Counted from the first letter of the stretch, positions 26,090 through 35,735 are shown. The stretch is 39,176 bases of DNA from Actinomycetota bacterium (GCA_030836785.1 JAUPLT010000090.1:1-39176), one strand, 5' to 3'. Notes: generated from the sequence alone by a model not told the origin. Made by a program: numbers and translations.

Positions 26090-26920
26090 ATGGCGGTGAA
26101 ACCTGAGGTGGCCGGCTATTCGGCGCGCCGGAATCGGTCGGTGCTGCAGCGCGGCATCGACACCGCCAGCGAGTACGCCGACGCCGCGGCGCAAAAATTG
26201 GTTGCGCTGTCCGATCCGCGGGCCCGGTTGCTGCGGAAGCGGCGCTGGGCGCTGAGGCTGGGGGTGTTCTTCGGTTTTTCGTCCATGTTCTGGGTAGCGG
26301 TGACCGGACTGCTGGCGACGTGGAGCACCCCGGTGTGGGGATTGATCATCACCGGTGTGATCGCAGCGGGCGCGGCTCTGCCGGCCACCTTGTTTCTGCT
26401 GCGCTATCGGTGGCTTCGCGGCGAGCCGCTGCCGCCGCAGCGTCAAGCGAGCGGGCGGCGGCTGCCCCCGCACGGTTCGGCGGCGCGGCCGGTGATGTCG
26501 GCGCTGGGCGCATCCGAACGGGGGCTGCACTCGCTGCTGGGGGTCATCGAGCGGGGCGAGATGCTGCCGGCCTCGGAGCTTCGGGAGTTGACCGCCGCGG
26601 CCGGCGGGTCGGCGGCGGCGATGGCCGCGACGGCAGCGGAAGTCGTGTCGATGGAACGCGCCGCGGTCGAGGCTCCGCAGTCCCGCGCCTACCTGGCGCC
26701 CACCATCAACGCGCTTACCGCTCAGCTCAACGGTGGGTTGCGGCAGTACAACGAGATGGTTACCGCCGCCGCCCACCTGGTGTCGGCGGTCACCACAGAC
26801 CCTCTGCTGGGCGGGCCGTCCCAACAGCGTTACCGCGCAGAACTCGGTGACGCGACGGATCGGCTGTTGGGCTGGGCCCAGGCGTTCGACGAGTTGGGTC
26901 CGGCGCGGCGGGTGTCGTAA
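26090..26920 (+). CDS. pspM: PspM-like membrane protein (PspA partner)
   Basis: Two TM segments (LGVFFGFSSMFWVAVTGLLATW; VWGLIITGVIAAGAALPATLFLL) directly after pspA. Confidence 0.85.
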   Translation: MAVKPEVAGYSARRNRSVLQRGIDTASEYADAAAQKLVALSDPRARLLRKRRWALRLGVFFGFSSMFWVAVTGLLATWSTPVWGLIITGVIAAGAALPATLFLLRYRWLRGEPLPPQRQASGRRLPPHGSAARPVMSALGASERGLHSLLGVIERGEMLPASELRELTAAAGGSAAAMAATAAEVVSMERAAVEAPQSRAYLAPTINALTAQLNGGLRQYNEMVTAAAHLVSAVTTDPLLGGPSQQRYRAELGDATDRLLGWAQAFDELGPARRVS

Positions 26921-26937
26921 CGGGCCCAGTCGCCGAG

Positions 26938-27001
26938 TACAGAGTGGGACGGCTACAGAGGTCGGGCGGCTACAGGGTCGGGCGGCTACAGAGTCGGGCG
27001 C
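26938..27001. repeat. Tandem array of four 16-17 bp units (tacag[a]ggtcgggcggc)
   Basis: Units start at 26938, 26954, 26971, 26987; read directly. Confidence 0.9.
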
Positions 27002-27438
27002 AGCGCCGGGATGACGGCCCCCGCCAGGCCGCGGACGATGGCCTTGCCGAAGTCGAACATGTCGAAGTAGTCCCGCCACAGGGTGATCCGGCCGTTGTGG
27101 ACTTCGAACACCCCACACACCCAGAACTGCAGGCGCACCGGGCCGAATACCAACGCGTCGGTTCGCTCGGTGAGGACGGTGGCTCCGTTGACCGCGATGC
27201 GATGCGTCTTCACCTCGAAAGCCGCCCGGCCGTCCATGGCGCGGAACAGTTTGATGGCGCGGGCGCGGCCGCGAATGGTCGGGAAGCCGACGTTCTGATA
27301 GACGAGGGCCTCGTCGAGCACCGCGCCGGCGGCATCGATGTCCTGGTCCTGCAGAGCGGCCAGGAAGACCTCGACGGTGTGGGCGTTATCGACGCCGGCA
27401 CTTACGTTCCCGCCGGTGCTGACGATGTGTTCTGACAT
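26986..27438 (-). CDS. Limonene-1,2-epoxide hydrolase / SnoaL-like protein (EphG-like)
   Basis: NAHTVEVFLAALQDQDIDAAGAVLDEALVYQNVGFPTIRGRARAIKLFRAM...GVFEVHNGRITLWRDYFDMFDF. Confidence 0.9.
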   Translation of the reverse strand: MSEHIVSTGGNVSAGVDNAHTVEVFLAALQDQDIDAAGAVLDEALVYQNVGFPTIRGRARAIKLFRAMDGRAAFEVKTHRIAVNGATVLTERTDALVFGPVRLQFWVCGVFEVHNGRITLWRDYFDMFDFGKAIVRGLAGAVIPALRPTL

Positions 27439-27487
27439 GCGCCAAGCCTAGGCGAGTGCGGGCTTGCGGTATGTGAGGCTGGACTCC

Positions 27488-28651
27488 ATGCGTATCGCCG
27501 TAGTCGCCGGGCCGGAGGCCGGACACTGCTTCCCGGCGATCGCGTTGTGTCTGCGGTTGGCCGAGGCAGGTGACGATCCGGTCCTGCTAACCGGCTCCGA
27601 GCGGCTTGATACTGCGTGCTCCGCCGGCGTCGAGGCAGTCGAACTGGCCGGCCTCGAGCCCGAGAGCACCGATGACGACACCGATTCGGGGTCCAAGTTG
27701 CACCGGCGTGCGGCCCGGATGGCGGTCCTCAATATTCCCGTGCTGCAACGACTGCGGCCCGATCTGGTGGTTTCCGATGAGATCACCGCCTGCGGCGGCC
27801 TGGCCGCCGAACTCATGGGCATTCCCTGGGCAGAACTCAATCCACACCCGCTGTATCTGCCGTCGAAAGGGCTGCCGCCCATCGGCAGTGGCCTGGCACC
27901 CGGCTCCGGTGCCGCCGGGTGGGTACGGGATACCGCAATGCGGTTCTTCACCGGACGGTCGATCCGCGCGGGAGAACGGCAGCGCTCGGCAGCCCGGCAC
28001 GGTATCGGGCTGCCTGTGCGTGATCCCGGTCCGCGGCGCCGGCTGATCGCCACCCTGCCCGCGCTGGAGGTATCACGGCCGGACTGGCCTGAGGAGGCTG
28101 TCATCGTCGGCCCGATGCTCTTCGAGCCCACCGACGTCGTGCTTGCGCCGCCGCAGGGAGACGGCCTGCTGATCGTCGTGGCACCGTCGACGGCGGCAAC
28201 CGGAGCGCCGGGACTGGCCGAACTGGCACTGGAGCATCTGGTGCCGGGACGGACGCTTCCCGAGGGCACACGGCTGGTGGTGTCCAGTCTCGGCGGCGAC
28301 CATCACCCGGTGCCGCCGTGGGCAGCGGTCGGTTTCGGACGCCAGGACGAACTGCTCAGCCACGCGGATCTGGTGATCTGCGGCGGCGGGCACGGCATGC
28401 TGGCGAAGGCCCTGCTGGCCGGTGTTCCGGCGGTGGTGGTACCCGGTGGTGGTGACCAGTGGGAACTGGCCAATCGTGTGGTGCGCCAAGGCAGTGCGCG
28501 GTTGGTCCGGCCGCTGACGCCGGAGGCATTGGCAGCGGCGGCCAATGCGGTGATCTCCGAGCCCTCCTATAGCGACGCCGCGCGGCGGGCAGGGGAGAGC
28601 ATTGTGGGAGTGGCGGATCCGGTTCGGGTGTGTCACGAGGCCGCTGGGTAG
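27488..28651 (+). CDS. UDP-glycosyltransferase-like protein (GT1/CIII-like fold)
   Basis: MRIAVVAGPEAGHCFPAIALCLRLAEAGDDPVLLTG; LLSHADLVICGGGHGMLAKALLAGVPAVVVPGGGDQWELANRVVRQGSARLV. Confidence 0.9.
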   Translation: MRIAVVAGPEAGHCFPAIALCLRLAEAGDDPVLLTGSERLDTACSAGVEAVELAGLEPESTDDDTDSGSKLHRRAARMAVLNIPVLQRLRPDLVVSDEITACGGLAAELMGIPWAELNPHPLYLPSKGLPPIGSGLAPGSGAAGWVRDTAMRFFTGRSIRAGERQRSAARHGIGLPVRDPGPRRRLIATLPALEVSRPDWPEEAVIVGPMLFEPTDVVLAPPQGDGLLIVVAPSTAATGAPGLAELALEHLVPGRTLPEGTRLVVSSLGGDHHPVPPWAAVGFGRQDELLSHADLVICGGGHGMLAKALLAGVPAVVVPGGGDQWELANRVVRQGSARLVRPLTPEALAAAANAVISEPSYSDAARRAGESIVGVADPVRVCHEAAG

Positions 28652-28661
28652 GTTTACCGAT

Positions 28662-28856
28662 GTGCGACTGACCGAATTTCATGAACTGGTCAAGGGACAG
28701 TTCGGTCCGGTTCGCAGCGCCTCGATGCTGGTAGACCATGCGCTGACCCGGTTCGGTGGACGGAGTGCCGCCCAAGCGATCGAGGACGGCGTCGACCCGC
28801 GCGAGGTATGGCGGGCGCTGTGCGACGACTTCGACGTGCCTCGTGAACGGTGGTGA
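28662..28856 (+). CDS. DUF3046 family protein (GTG start)
   Basis: VRLTEFHELVKGQFGPVRSASMLVDHALTRFGGRSAAQAIEDGVDPREVWRALCDDFDVPRERW; immediately upstream of recA. Confidence 0.88.
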   Translation: MRLTEFHELVKGQFGPVRSASMLVDHALTRFGGRSAAQAIEDGVDPREVWRALCDDFDVPRERW

Positions 28857-28896
28857 GAGCCGGGTGGCTGCGACACGCGGGCGCGCCTGCTTGCCA

Positions 28897-28912
28897 TCGA
28901 ACACATGTTCGC
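28897..28912. promoter_or_regulatory. LexA/SOS box of recA
   Basis: TCGAACacatGTTCGC, one mismatch to TCGAAC-N4-GTTCGA; TAATGT -10-like at 28913. Confidence 0.85.
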
Positions 28913-28952
28913 TAATGTGAGCGTGTTCGACCGGCGCAGTTCGATCCGGGTT

Positions 28953-28975
28953 TTGTCGGTGGCCCCCTCTAGCGT
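28953..28975 (+). promoter_or_regulatory. RecA-NDp (PafBC-type) promoter
   Basis: TTGTCGGTG-gccccctc(N8)-TAGCGT matches TTGTCRGTG-N8-TANNNT. Confidence 0.85.
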
Positions 28976-29028
28976 CACTGACAACCGACCGAACCGGTCA
29001 CCCGAACACCACACGAACGGAGACATCA

Positions 29029-31185
29029 ATGGCGCAGCAGGCCCCCGACCGCGAGAAAGCTTTGCAACTCGCGATCGCGCAGATCGAAAAGAATCACGGC
29101 AAAGGCTCGGTGATGCGACTCGGCGACGAGGTGCGCCAGCCCATATCGGTCATCCCCACCGGTTCCATCGCGCTGGACGTGGCTTTGGGCATCGGCGGGC
29201 TTCCGCGTGGCCGCGTGGTTGAAATCTACGGTCCGGAATCCTCCGGCAAGACCACGGTCGCCCTACATGCGGTGGCCAACGCACAGGCCGCCGGCGGCAT
29301 CGCCGCCTTCATCGACGCCGAACACGCCCTCGACCCGGAGTACGCCAAGAGCCTCGGCGTGGATACCGATTCGTTGCTGGTAAGCCAGCCCGACACCGGC
29401 GAGCAGGCACTCGAGATCGCCGACATGCTGGTGCGTTCCGGTGCGCTGGACATCCTTGTCATCGACTCGGTGGCGGCTCTGGTGCCTCGTGCCGAGATCG
29501 AAGGCGAGATGGGTGACAGTCACGTCGGCCTACAGGCCCGTCTGATGAGCCAGGCGCTGCGCAAGATGACCGGTGCGCTGAGCAACTCCGGCACCACCGC
29601 GATCTTCATCAACCAGCTGCGCGAGAAGATCGGAGTGATGTTCGGGTGCGGTTCCTGGTACACCAACGTCACTCTCGCTGATGGGAGCACAGAGAAGCTC
29701 GGCAAGATCGTCAACCAGAAGATGGATGTCGAGGTCCTGTCGTACGACGCCGAATCTGGCGAGATTGTGCCTCGCAGGGTGGTCAATTGGTTTAACAACG
29801 GTAAGGCGGAGGAGTTTCTGCATTTCAAGGTTGATCGCGCGGGTGGAGGAACTGGCCGCGGTCACGCAAGTTTGGCAATGACCCGCAATCACCTGATCCG
29901 GACTCCAGGTGGTTGGCGCGAAGCTGGAGACATCCTCGTCGGAGAACGTGTCATGTTGGCTCAGCCAGTTCTGCTTAGCGACCAGCAGTGGGAAGTCGTC
30001 TTAGGCTCTCTGCTAGGTGATGGATGCCTCGCTGCGCCAGTCCGGAAGGACTCGGAGTCCGCGCGTTTCCGTATGGGCCATGGTGTCAAGCAAGCGGAGT
30101 ATCTCGACTGGAAGATCTCGTTACTGGAGAATGTCGCTCACAGTCGGAGCGTCAATGAAAGAGGCGATGTATTCGTTGACTTCACCCCCCTTGCTGAACT
30201 GTATGAACTGAGGTCAGCAGTCTATTTAGGGGATGGAAAGAAATTTCTGTCCGAAGACTATGTCAAAGCACTCACTCCGTTAGCGCTGGCAATCTGGTTT
30301 ATGGATGACGGCTCATTTACCGTCCGCTCAAAAGGTCTCCAGCGGCGCACCATTGGTGGCAGCGGACGGGTTGAGATCTGCGTTGAAGCAATGAGCGAAG
30401 GGTCCAGACTGCGGCTTCGGGACTACCTGCATGACGAATATGGGTTAGACGTGCGTTTGCGGCGGGCTGGCAAAGCTGGCAAATCTGTTCTGGTGTTCTC
30501 CACCGCGGCCTCTGAGAAGTTCCAGAATCTTATAGCGCCCTACGTCCACCCCTCCATGGCATACAAGCTCTTGCCGCGCTTCCGTGGTCGATTCGACGTT
30601 AATCCGCAGTTTGCCGAACCATCGATGCAGCTCATGCCGGCAAGGGTTGTTGATATCGAGTCTAAGAAGAAATATCAGAAGATGGATCGCTTCGATATCG
30701 AAGTTGAGGGTTCGCATAATTACTTTGCGGACGGCGTCATGGTCCACAACTCTCCCGAAACGACCACCGGCGGTAAGGCTTTGAAGTTCTACGCCTCGGT
30801 TCGCTTGGATGTCCGTCGCATCGAGACGCTCAAGGACGGAACCGACGCGGTGGGTAACCGCACCCGTGTCAAGGTGGTCAAGAACAAGGTTTCGCCCCCA
30901 TTCAAGCAGGCCGAGTTTGACATTCTGTACGGCAAGGGCATCAGCAGGGAGGGCTCGCTCATCGACATGGGGGTCGACCAGGGCTTCATCCGCAAGTCCG
31001 GCTCCTGGTACACCTACGAGGGCGAGCAGTTGGGCCAGGGCAAGGAGAATGCCCGGAACTATCTGACCGAGAACCCCGATGTCGCCAACGAGATCGAGAA
31101 GAAGATCAAAGAGAAGCTCGGGGTCGGCGCCACGCTGACCGACGAGGCCATCGGCGATGTCCTCCCCGCTCCCGTCGACTTCTGA
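29029..31185 (+). CDS. recA: RecA precursor containing an intein (718 aa; spliced RecA about 350 aa)
   Basis: RecA extein motifs [33 protein letters not shown] / [20 protein letters not shown] interrupted by intein. Confidence 0.98.
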   Translation: MAQQAPDREKALQLAIAQIEKNHGKGSVMRLGDEVRQPISVIPTGSIALDVALGIGGLPRGRVVEIYGPESSGKTTVALHAVANAQAAGGIAAFIDAEHALDPEYAKSLGVDTDSLLVSQPDTGEQALEIADMLVRSGALDILVIDSVAALVPRAEIEGEMGDSHVGLQARLMSQALRKMTGALSNSGTTAIFINQLREKIGVMFGCGSWYTNVTLADGSTEKLGKIVNQKMDVEVLSYDAESGEIVPRRVVNWFNNGKAEEFLHFKVDRAGGGTGRGHASLAMTRNHLIRTPGGWREAGDILVGERVMLAQPVLLSDQQWEVVLGSLLGDGCLAAPVRKDSESARFRMGHGVKQAEYLDWKISLLENVAHSRSVNERGDVFVDFTPLAELYELRSAVYLGDGKKFLSEDYVKALTPLALAIWFMDDGSFTVRSKGLQRRTIGGSGRVEICVEAMSEGSRLRLRDYLHDEYGLDVRLRRAGKAGKSVLVFSTAASEKFQNLIAPYVHPSMAYKLLPRFRGRFDVNPQFAEPSMQLMPARVVDIESKKKYQKMDRFDIEVEGSHNYFADGVMVHNSPETTTGGKALKFYASVRLDVRRIETLKDGTDAVGNRTRVKVVKNKVSPPFKQAEFDILYGKGISREGSLIDMGVDQGFIRKSGSWYTYEGEQLGQGKENARNYLTENPDVANEIEKKIKEKLGVGATLTDEAIGDVLPAPVDF
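29647..30750 (+). mobile_element. In-frame intein (368 aa) with LAGLIDADG-type homing endonuclease motifs, RecA-b insertion site
   Basis: N-terminal Cys at 29647; block [13 protein letters not shown] motifs VLGSLLGDG and AIWFMDDGS; block [23 protein letters not shown] ending 30750, followed by Ser. Confidence 0.97.
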
Positions 31186-31672
31186 GACGCGCGAGGAGCA
31201 GGCGCACGCGCTGTGCCTGCGCCTGCTCACCGCGCGCGCACGTACCCGGGCTGAGCTCGCCGGCCGAATGGCCAAGCGTGGTTACCCCGATGCTGTCGTC
31301 GAGGCAGTCCTCGGGCGCCTGACGGATGTCGGCCTGGTCGACGATGAAGATTTCGCCGCCCAGTGGGTTCGCTCCCGTCAGACCCATGCGGGGAAGGGCA
31401 AGCGCGCGTTAGCCGCTGAACTTCGGACCAAGGGTGTCGACGACGAGGTGATCGCTTCCGTGCTTGACGGGATCGACGTCGGGGCCGAGCGGGTGCGAGC
31501 CGAGGAACTGGTCGAACGGCGACTGCGTCGGGAGACCCTCGGTGACGGAGACGATGCGAAGGTGATGCGGAGACTGGTCGGGATGCTGGCACGTCGCGGC
31601 TACAGCCACAGCATGGCGATGGCGGTCGTCAGCGACGCGCTAGCCGCCGAACGGGGCCGCCGGCGGGTCTAG
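31157..31672 (+). CDS. recX: Regulatory protein RecX, overlapping recA 3' end
   Basis: [55 protein letters not shown]. Confidence 0.96.
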   Translation: MSSPLPSTSETREEQAHALCLRLLTARARTRAELAGRMAKRGYPDAVVEAVLGRLTDVGLVDDEDFAAQWVRSRQTHAGKGKRALAAELRTKGVDDEVIASVLDGIDVGAERVRAEELVERRLRRETLGDGDDAKVMRRLVGMLARRGYSHSMAMAVVSDALAAERGRRRV

Positions 31673-31699
31673 ATCGATCGACCGGCGGTGGTCGGCCGA

Positions 31700-32491
31700 T
31701 TAGTCGTTGTTCCTGCTCGTGAGTCGCGAAAACTCATCCTGGTCATGCGCGCTGAAGACGGTGATGTCGGATGGCAGCGCGGCGAGCTTGCGATGGCCGT
31801 CGCGCATATGTCCGGGGTGGGCTGCCATGAGGTACTCGAAGCCCGTGAAGAACGCACCGTGGCGGCTCAGCTTCGACGCTTTGCCCAGCGCGGAGCGGTG
31901 GAAGTAGGCGTCGCCCGCATGAAGCAGCCATCCGTTCTCACCTGCGTCCACGGCGATCGCGGAGTGGCCACGGGAGTGCCCGACGACCGGTACGAGTGCG
32001 AACTCGGTGCCAAGGCCATCCAGTGGCCGAGCGGCGGGCAGTCCACGCCACGGTTCGCCGTCGGCGGAGTAGGTCAGCACCGTCGGGTGGTGGCTGAACT
32101 GCGACCGGCGGTAACGCAAGCGTTCGCGACGGGTCGGCTTCTGCACCGCGTCCCATTCGGTCTGCGAAACATGGACCCTGGCGTGCGGGAAATCCGACAG
32201 CCCGCCGACATGGTCGAGGTCGAAGTGGGTCACGACGATATCGCGCACGTCGTCTGCCGTGAAGCCGAGTGCTTCGACCTGCCGGATCGCCGTTTCGGAT
32301 TCGTCCAGCTTTGCGCCGAGCAATGTGGCAGACAGTCCGAGGCGGCGCTTCGGGTCGCGGACGTCGTCCAAACCGAAGCCGGTATCGACGAGTACCAGGC
32401 TGTCGGCGGTCTCGCACAGCAGGACGTGGCAGACAATCTGCCCGCCCGGAGTCGACATGGAGCCACAGTTCAGGTGGTGAATCCGCATCAA
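31700..32491 (-). CDS. MBL-fold hydrolase, N-acyl-homoserine-lactonase-like
   Basis: VLVDTGFGLDD; THFDLDHVGGLSDFPHARVHVSQTEW; PVVGHSRGHSAIAVD; LLHAGDAYFH. Confidence 0.85.
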   Translation of the reverse strand: MMRIHHLNCGSMSTPGGQIVCHVLLCETADSLVLVDTGFGLDDVRDPKRRLGLSATLLGAKLDESETAIRQVEALGFTADDVRDIVVTHFDLDHVGGLSDFPHARVHVSQTEWDAVQKPTRRERLRYRRSQFSHHPTVLTYSADGEPWRGLPAARPLDGLGTEFALVPVVGHSRGHSAIAVDAGENGWLLHAGDAYFHRSALGKASKLSRHGAFFTGFEYLMAAHPGHMRDGHRKLAALPSDITVFSAHDQDEFSRLTSRNND

Positions 32492-32494
32492 GTC

Positions 32495-33379
32495 CTAGTC
32501 GCCCGGCTCGATCAGAGCGCTGGGCGCTCCACCCTGCTCGATGGCTTTGCCCTCCAACGGCTCCGGTGCCCGCTTAGAGCGTCGCAGTCGTCGCTCAAGC
32601 CGGGTAGCGGCTGCCGACAAGGCGAAGTTCAAGCTGATCATCAGGACGGCGATGACGATCAGAGCGGGCACATAGTTGCCGTAGGTGGATCCGATCACCG
32701 TTCCCTGCCGGACCATCTCCAGGAAGGTGATCTGGTAGCCGATCGCGGTGTCTTTCAGGACCACCACGAGCTGTGAGACCAGGACTGGCAGCATCGAGGT
32801 GATGGCCTGCGGCAGCAGGATGGAGCGCATCGTCTGTCCCCAGCTGAGGCCCAGAGATTCGGCGGCCTCAGTCTGGCCGCGCGGCAGCGCGCCCACACCG
32901 GAGCGGACGATCTCCGCGATCACCGCGCCGTTATAGAGCGTCAGCCCGGTCACCACACCTGCCAACGCCAACTGCTTCGACGGGAATACGTCATAGAGCG
33001 CGAACAGGAAGTAGGCGAAGATCATCATGATCAGCACCGGGACGGCGCGGAAGAATTCCACGATCACCGCGCACGCACGGCTCACGGACTTGGTGGGGGA
33101 GAGTCGTCCGACACCGAGCAGCAGGCCCAGGATCACCGCCAGCAGGATTGAGACGGCCGCGGCTGTCAGGGTGCCCGCGATGCCGGGCAACACGTATGTC
33201 TGCCAGAGGTCCGCGGTGAGGAAGGGCTGCCACTTCGCCGAGGTCAGCTGACCCTTCTCGGCCAGTCGGGAGACCACCGCCCACACCACCAGTGCGCCGA
33301 GCACGACGGTCGCCGCCGAGATGATGTGGTTGCGTACCTTGGCCCGCGGTCCCGGCACGTCGAACAGGACTGACGTCAT
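32495..33379 (-). CDS. gluD: Glutamate-type amino acid ABC transporter permease
   Basis: GALPRGQTEAAESLGLSWGQTMRSILLPQAI (EAA loop); start MTSVLFDVPGPRAKVR. Confidence 0.88.
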   Translation of the reverse strand: MTSVLFDVPGPRAKVRNHIISAATVVLGALVVWAVVSRLAEKGQLTSAKWQPFLTADLWQTYVLPGIAGTLTAAAVSILLAVILGLLLGVGRLSPTKSVSRACAVIVEFFRAVPVLIMMIFAYFLFALYDVFPSKQLALAGVVTGLTLYNGAVIAEIVRSGVGALPRGQTEAAESLGLSWGQTMRSILLPQAITSMLPVLVSQLVVVLKDTAIGYQITFLEMVRQGTVIGSTYGNYVPALIVIAVLMISLNFALSAAATRLERRLRRSKRAPEPLEGKAIEQGGAPSALIEPGD

Positions 33380-34884
33380 CTGGCCACCGCCAATCGTTTG
33401 CCCAGCCATCCGAACACCAGTCCCATCGGCAGGGTCAGCAACAGGAACCCGAAGGCGAAGATGCCACCGATCACCAGCAGTGCTGCGGTGTTCTCGATCA
33501 TCTCCTTCATCAGCAGCGCTGCCTCGGCCACACCGATCGCGGAGGCGATCGTGGTGTTCTTTGTCAATGCGATCAGCACCGAACCCAGCGGAATGATCAC
33601 CGCGCGGAATGCCTGCGGCAGCAACACGATTCTCAGGTTCTGGGCGAAGGTGAGCCCCAGTGAGCGGGCCGCTTCGGCCTGGCCCACCGGTACGGTGTTG
33701 ACCCCGGCCCGGACCGTTTCGCACACGAACGCCGCGGTATAGACGGCCAATCCGAGCACTGCCAGCCGGAAGTTGCTGTCCGCGATCGAGGTCGGGGATG
33801 TGGAGTCGGCCAGCGTGATACCCAACGTCTGCGCGAGACCGAACGAACAGAACAGGATGATCAGCGTCAACGGTGTGTTGCGGACGGTGTTGACGTAGGC
33901 GGTGCCCAGCCAGTTGAGCATCGGCACCGGCGAGAGCCGCGCCGCGGCCAGCAATGTTCCAAGGATCAGCGCGCCGATCGCCGACAGGACCGTCAACTTC
34001 ACGGTGGTCCAGAAGGCTTTGACGATCAGCCCCCCGTACTTGCCGAGAATGTCAACGCTTTCCGCCGACCCCACATCGCCGGCGGTGTCCAGCGGAGGCG
34101 GGGGCGGCGCGGTGATGCCGGCCGGTCCGAGGTTGCGGTCGAAGGCCTCTTTCCAGCTGCCGTCCCGCTGCATTTCGACGATCGCATCGTTGATCTTGCC
34201 GCGAAGTTCGCGGTCCTCCCGCAGCAGCCCGATGCCGTAGTGCTCCACCGAGAACGGCTTGCCGATGATCTTGAACGCGCCCGGAGACTGCGCGGCGAAA
34301 CCGGCCAGAATCACTTCGTCGGTGCTGACCGCGTCGATTGCGCCGTTACGCAGTGCCTCGACACATGCCGAGTAGGTGTCGTACTGCTGCAACTGAACGC
34401 CGGAATATTTGTCCTTGATGCGCTGGGCCGGTGTGGAACCGGATACCGAACACAGCCGCTTGCTGTTCGCCAGCGATTCCGGCCCGACGATGTCGGTGTT
34501 GTCGGCCCGCACCAACAGGCTCTGCCCGGTATCCAGATACGGCCCCGCGAACGCCACTTTCTGCTTGCGGGCGTCGGTGATCGAGTAGGTGGCCACGATG
34601 TAGTCGACCTGGCCGTTCTGGATCAACGTCTCACGTTGCCCGGAGGGCGCCTCCTTCCAGTCGATCTGGTCGGGGGAGTAGCCGAGTTTCCCGGCGACAT
34701 ATGTCGCGACGTCGACGTCAAAGCCCGCCATCGTCCCGTCGGGCTTCTTCACCGCCAATCCGGGCTGGTCGAACTTGGTGCCGATGGTGATGGCCTTGTC
34801 TCCGCCGCCGCACCCGGCCAATGCCAGCGACAGGCCGACGGCCAACATCATGATGACGAACAGGCGCTGGGGCAGTGACCGCAT
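33376..34884 (-). CDS. Fusion of glutamate-type substrate-binding lipoprotein and ABC permease (GluB-GluC-like)
   Basis: Lipobox LALAGCGG; SBP region ITIGTKFDQPGLAVKKPDGTMAGFDVDVATYVAGKLGY; linker APPPPPLDTAGDVGSAESV; permease EAA loop VGQAEAARSLGLTFAQNLRIVLLPQAFR in the same frame. Confidence 0.9.
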   Translation of the reverse strand: MRSLPQRLFVIMMLAVGLSLALAGCGGGDKAITIGTKFDQPGLAVKKPDGTMAGFDVDVATYVAGKLGYSPDQIDWKEAPSGQRETLIQNGQVDYIVATYSITDARKQKVAFAGPYLDTGQSLLVRADNTDIVGPESLANSKRLCSVSGSTPAQRIKDKYSGVQLQQYDTYSACVEALRNGAIDAVSTDEVILAGFAAQSPGAFKIIGKPFSVEHYGIGLLREDRELRGKINDAIVEMQRDGSWKEAFDRNLGPAGITAPPPPPLDTAGDVGSAESVDILGKYGGLIVKAFWTTVKLTVLSAIGALILGTLLAAARLSPVPMLNWLGTAYVNTVRNTPLTLIILFCSFGLAQTLGITLADSTSPTSIADSNFRLAVLGLAVYTAAFVCETVRAGVNTVPVGQAEAARSLGLTFAQNLRIVLLPQAFRAVIIPLGSVLIALTKNTTIASAIGVAEAALLMKEMIENTAALLVIGGIFAFGFLLLTLPMGLVFGWLGKRLAVAR

Positions 34885-34898
34885 GGTTCCGGTGATCC

Positions 34899-35651
34899 CT
34901 AGTGGCTGAGGATCTTGCCGAGGAAGTCCCGGGCGCGGTTGGACTTGGGGTTGGAGAAGAACTCTTCCGGCGCCGCATCCTCGACGACGGTGCCGTCGGC
35001 CATGAACACCACCCGGTTGGCGGCCCGGCGGGCGAAGCCCATCTCGTGGGTCACCACCACCATCGTCATGCCCTCACCGGCGAGCGAGGTCATGACCGCC
35101 AGCACCTCGTTGACCATCTCCGGATCCAGGGCGCTGGTCGGCTCGTCGAAAAGCATGACCTTCGGTGCCATGGCCAGTGATCGGGCGATGGCCACCCGTT
35201 GCTGCTGGCCACCGGACAGCTGCGCAGGGTACTTCTCGGCCTGAGTGGCCACCCCAACCCGCTCCAGCAGCGACATCGCCTTCTCACGTGCCTGGGCGGA
35301 GTCGATCTTGCGGACCTTCATCGGTGCCAGCATCACGTTTTCCAGGATGGTCTTGTGGGAGAAGAGGTTGAACGACTGAAACACCATGCCGACGTCGGAG
35401 CGCAGTTGCGCGAGTTTGCGGCCCTCCGACGGCAGTACTTCGCCGTCGATGGAGATCGTCCCGGTGTCGATGGTTTCCAGCCGGTTGATGGTGCGGCACA
35501 ACGTCGACTTTCCCGAACCGGACGGCCCAAGTACGACGACCACCTGCCCGCGGTCCACATCGAGGTTGATGTCCTTGAGCACATGCAGGGCGCCGAAGTG
35601 CTTGTTGACACCCTTGATGGAGATCATCGGAACCGGCCCGCCCACCGTCAT
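34899..35651 (-). CDS. gluA: Glutamate-type ABC transporter ATP-binding protein
   Basis: [57 protein letters not shown]. Confidence 0.95.
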   Translation of the reverse strand: MTVGGPVPMISIKGVNKHFGALHVLKDINLDVDRGQVVVVLGPSGSGKSTLCRTINRLETIDTGTISIDGEVLPSEGRKLAQLRSDVGMVFQSFNLFSHKTILENVMLAPMKVRKIDSAQAREKAMSLLERVGVATQAEKYPAQLSGGQQQRVAIARSLAMAPKVMLFDEPTSALDPEMVNEVLAVMTSLAGEGMTMVVVTHEMGFARRAANRVVFMADGTVVEDAAPEEFFSNPKSNRARDFLGKILSH

Positions 35652-35735
35652 GGGATGACCCTAGCGAGGTTCGACGCGTTCTGCCTGCCGATGCGCACGA
35701 TCCGCCGATTCGTCCGGCCCGGCTGCCGCCGTACC

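Noticed and set aside
30445-31275. 276-aa minus-strand ORF across the intein 3' end and recA
   Set aside because: Antisense to two conserved coding segments; no domain signature.
33380-33724. N-terminal extension of the gluD ORF
   Set aside because: Overlaps the 3' part of the fused SBP-permease gene and has shadow-like composition; start at MTSVLFDVPG (33379) gives a normal permease.
35199-35735. N-terminal extension of the miaB ORF
   Set aside because: Antisense to the ATPase gene gluA; MiaB homology begins after the 35736 ATG.
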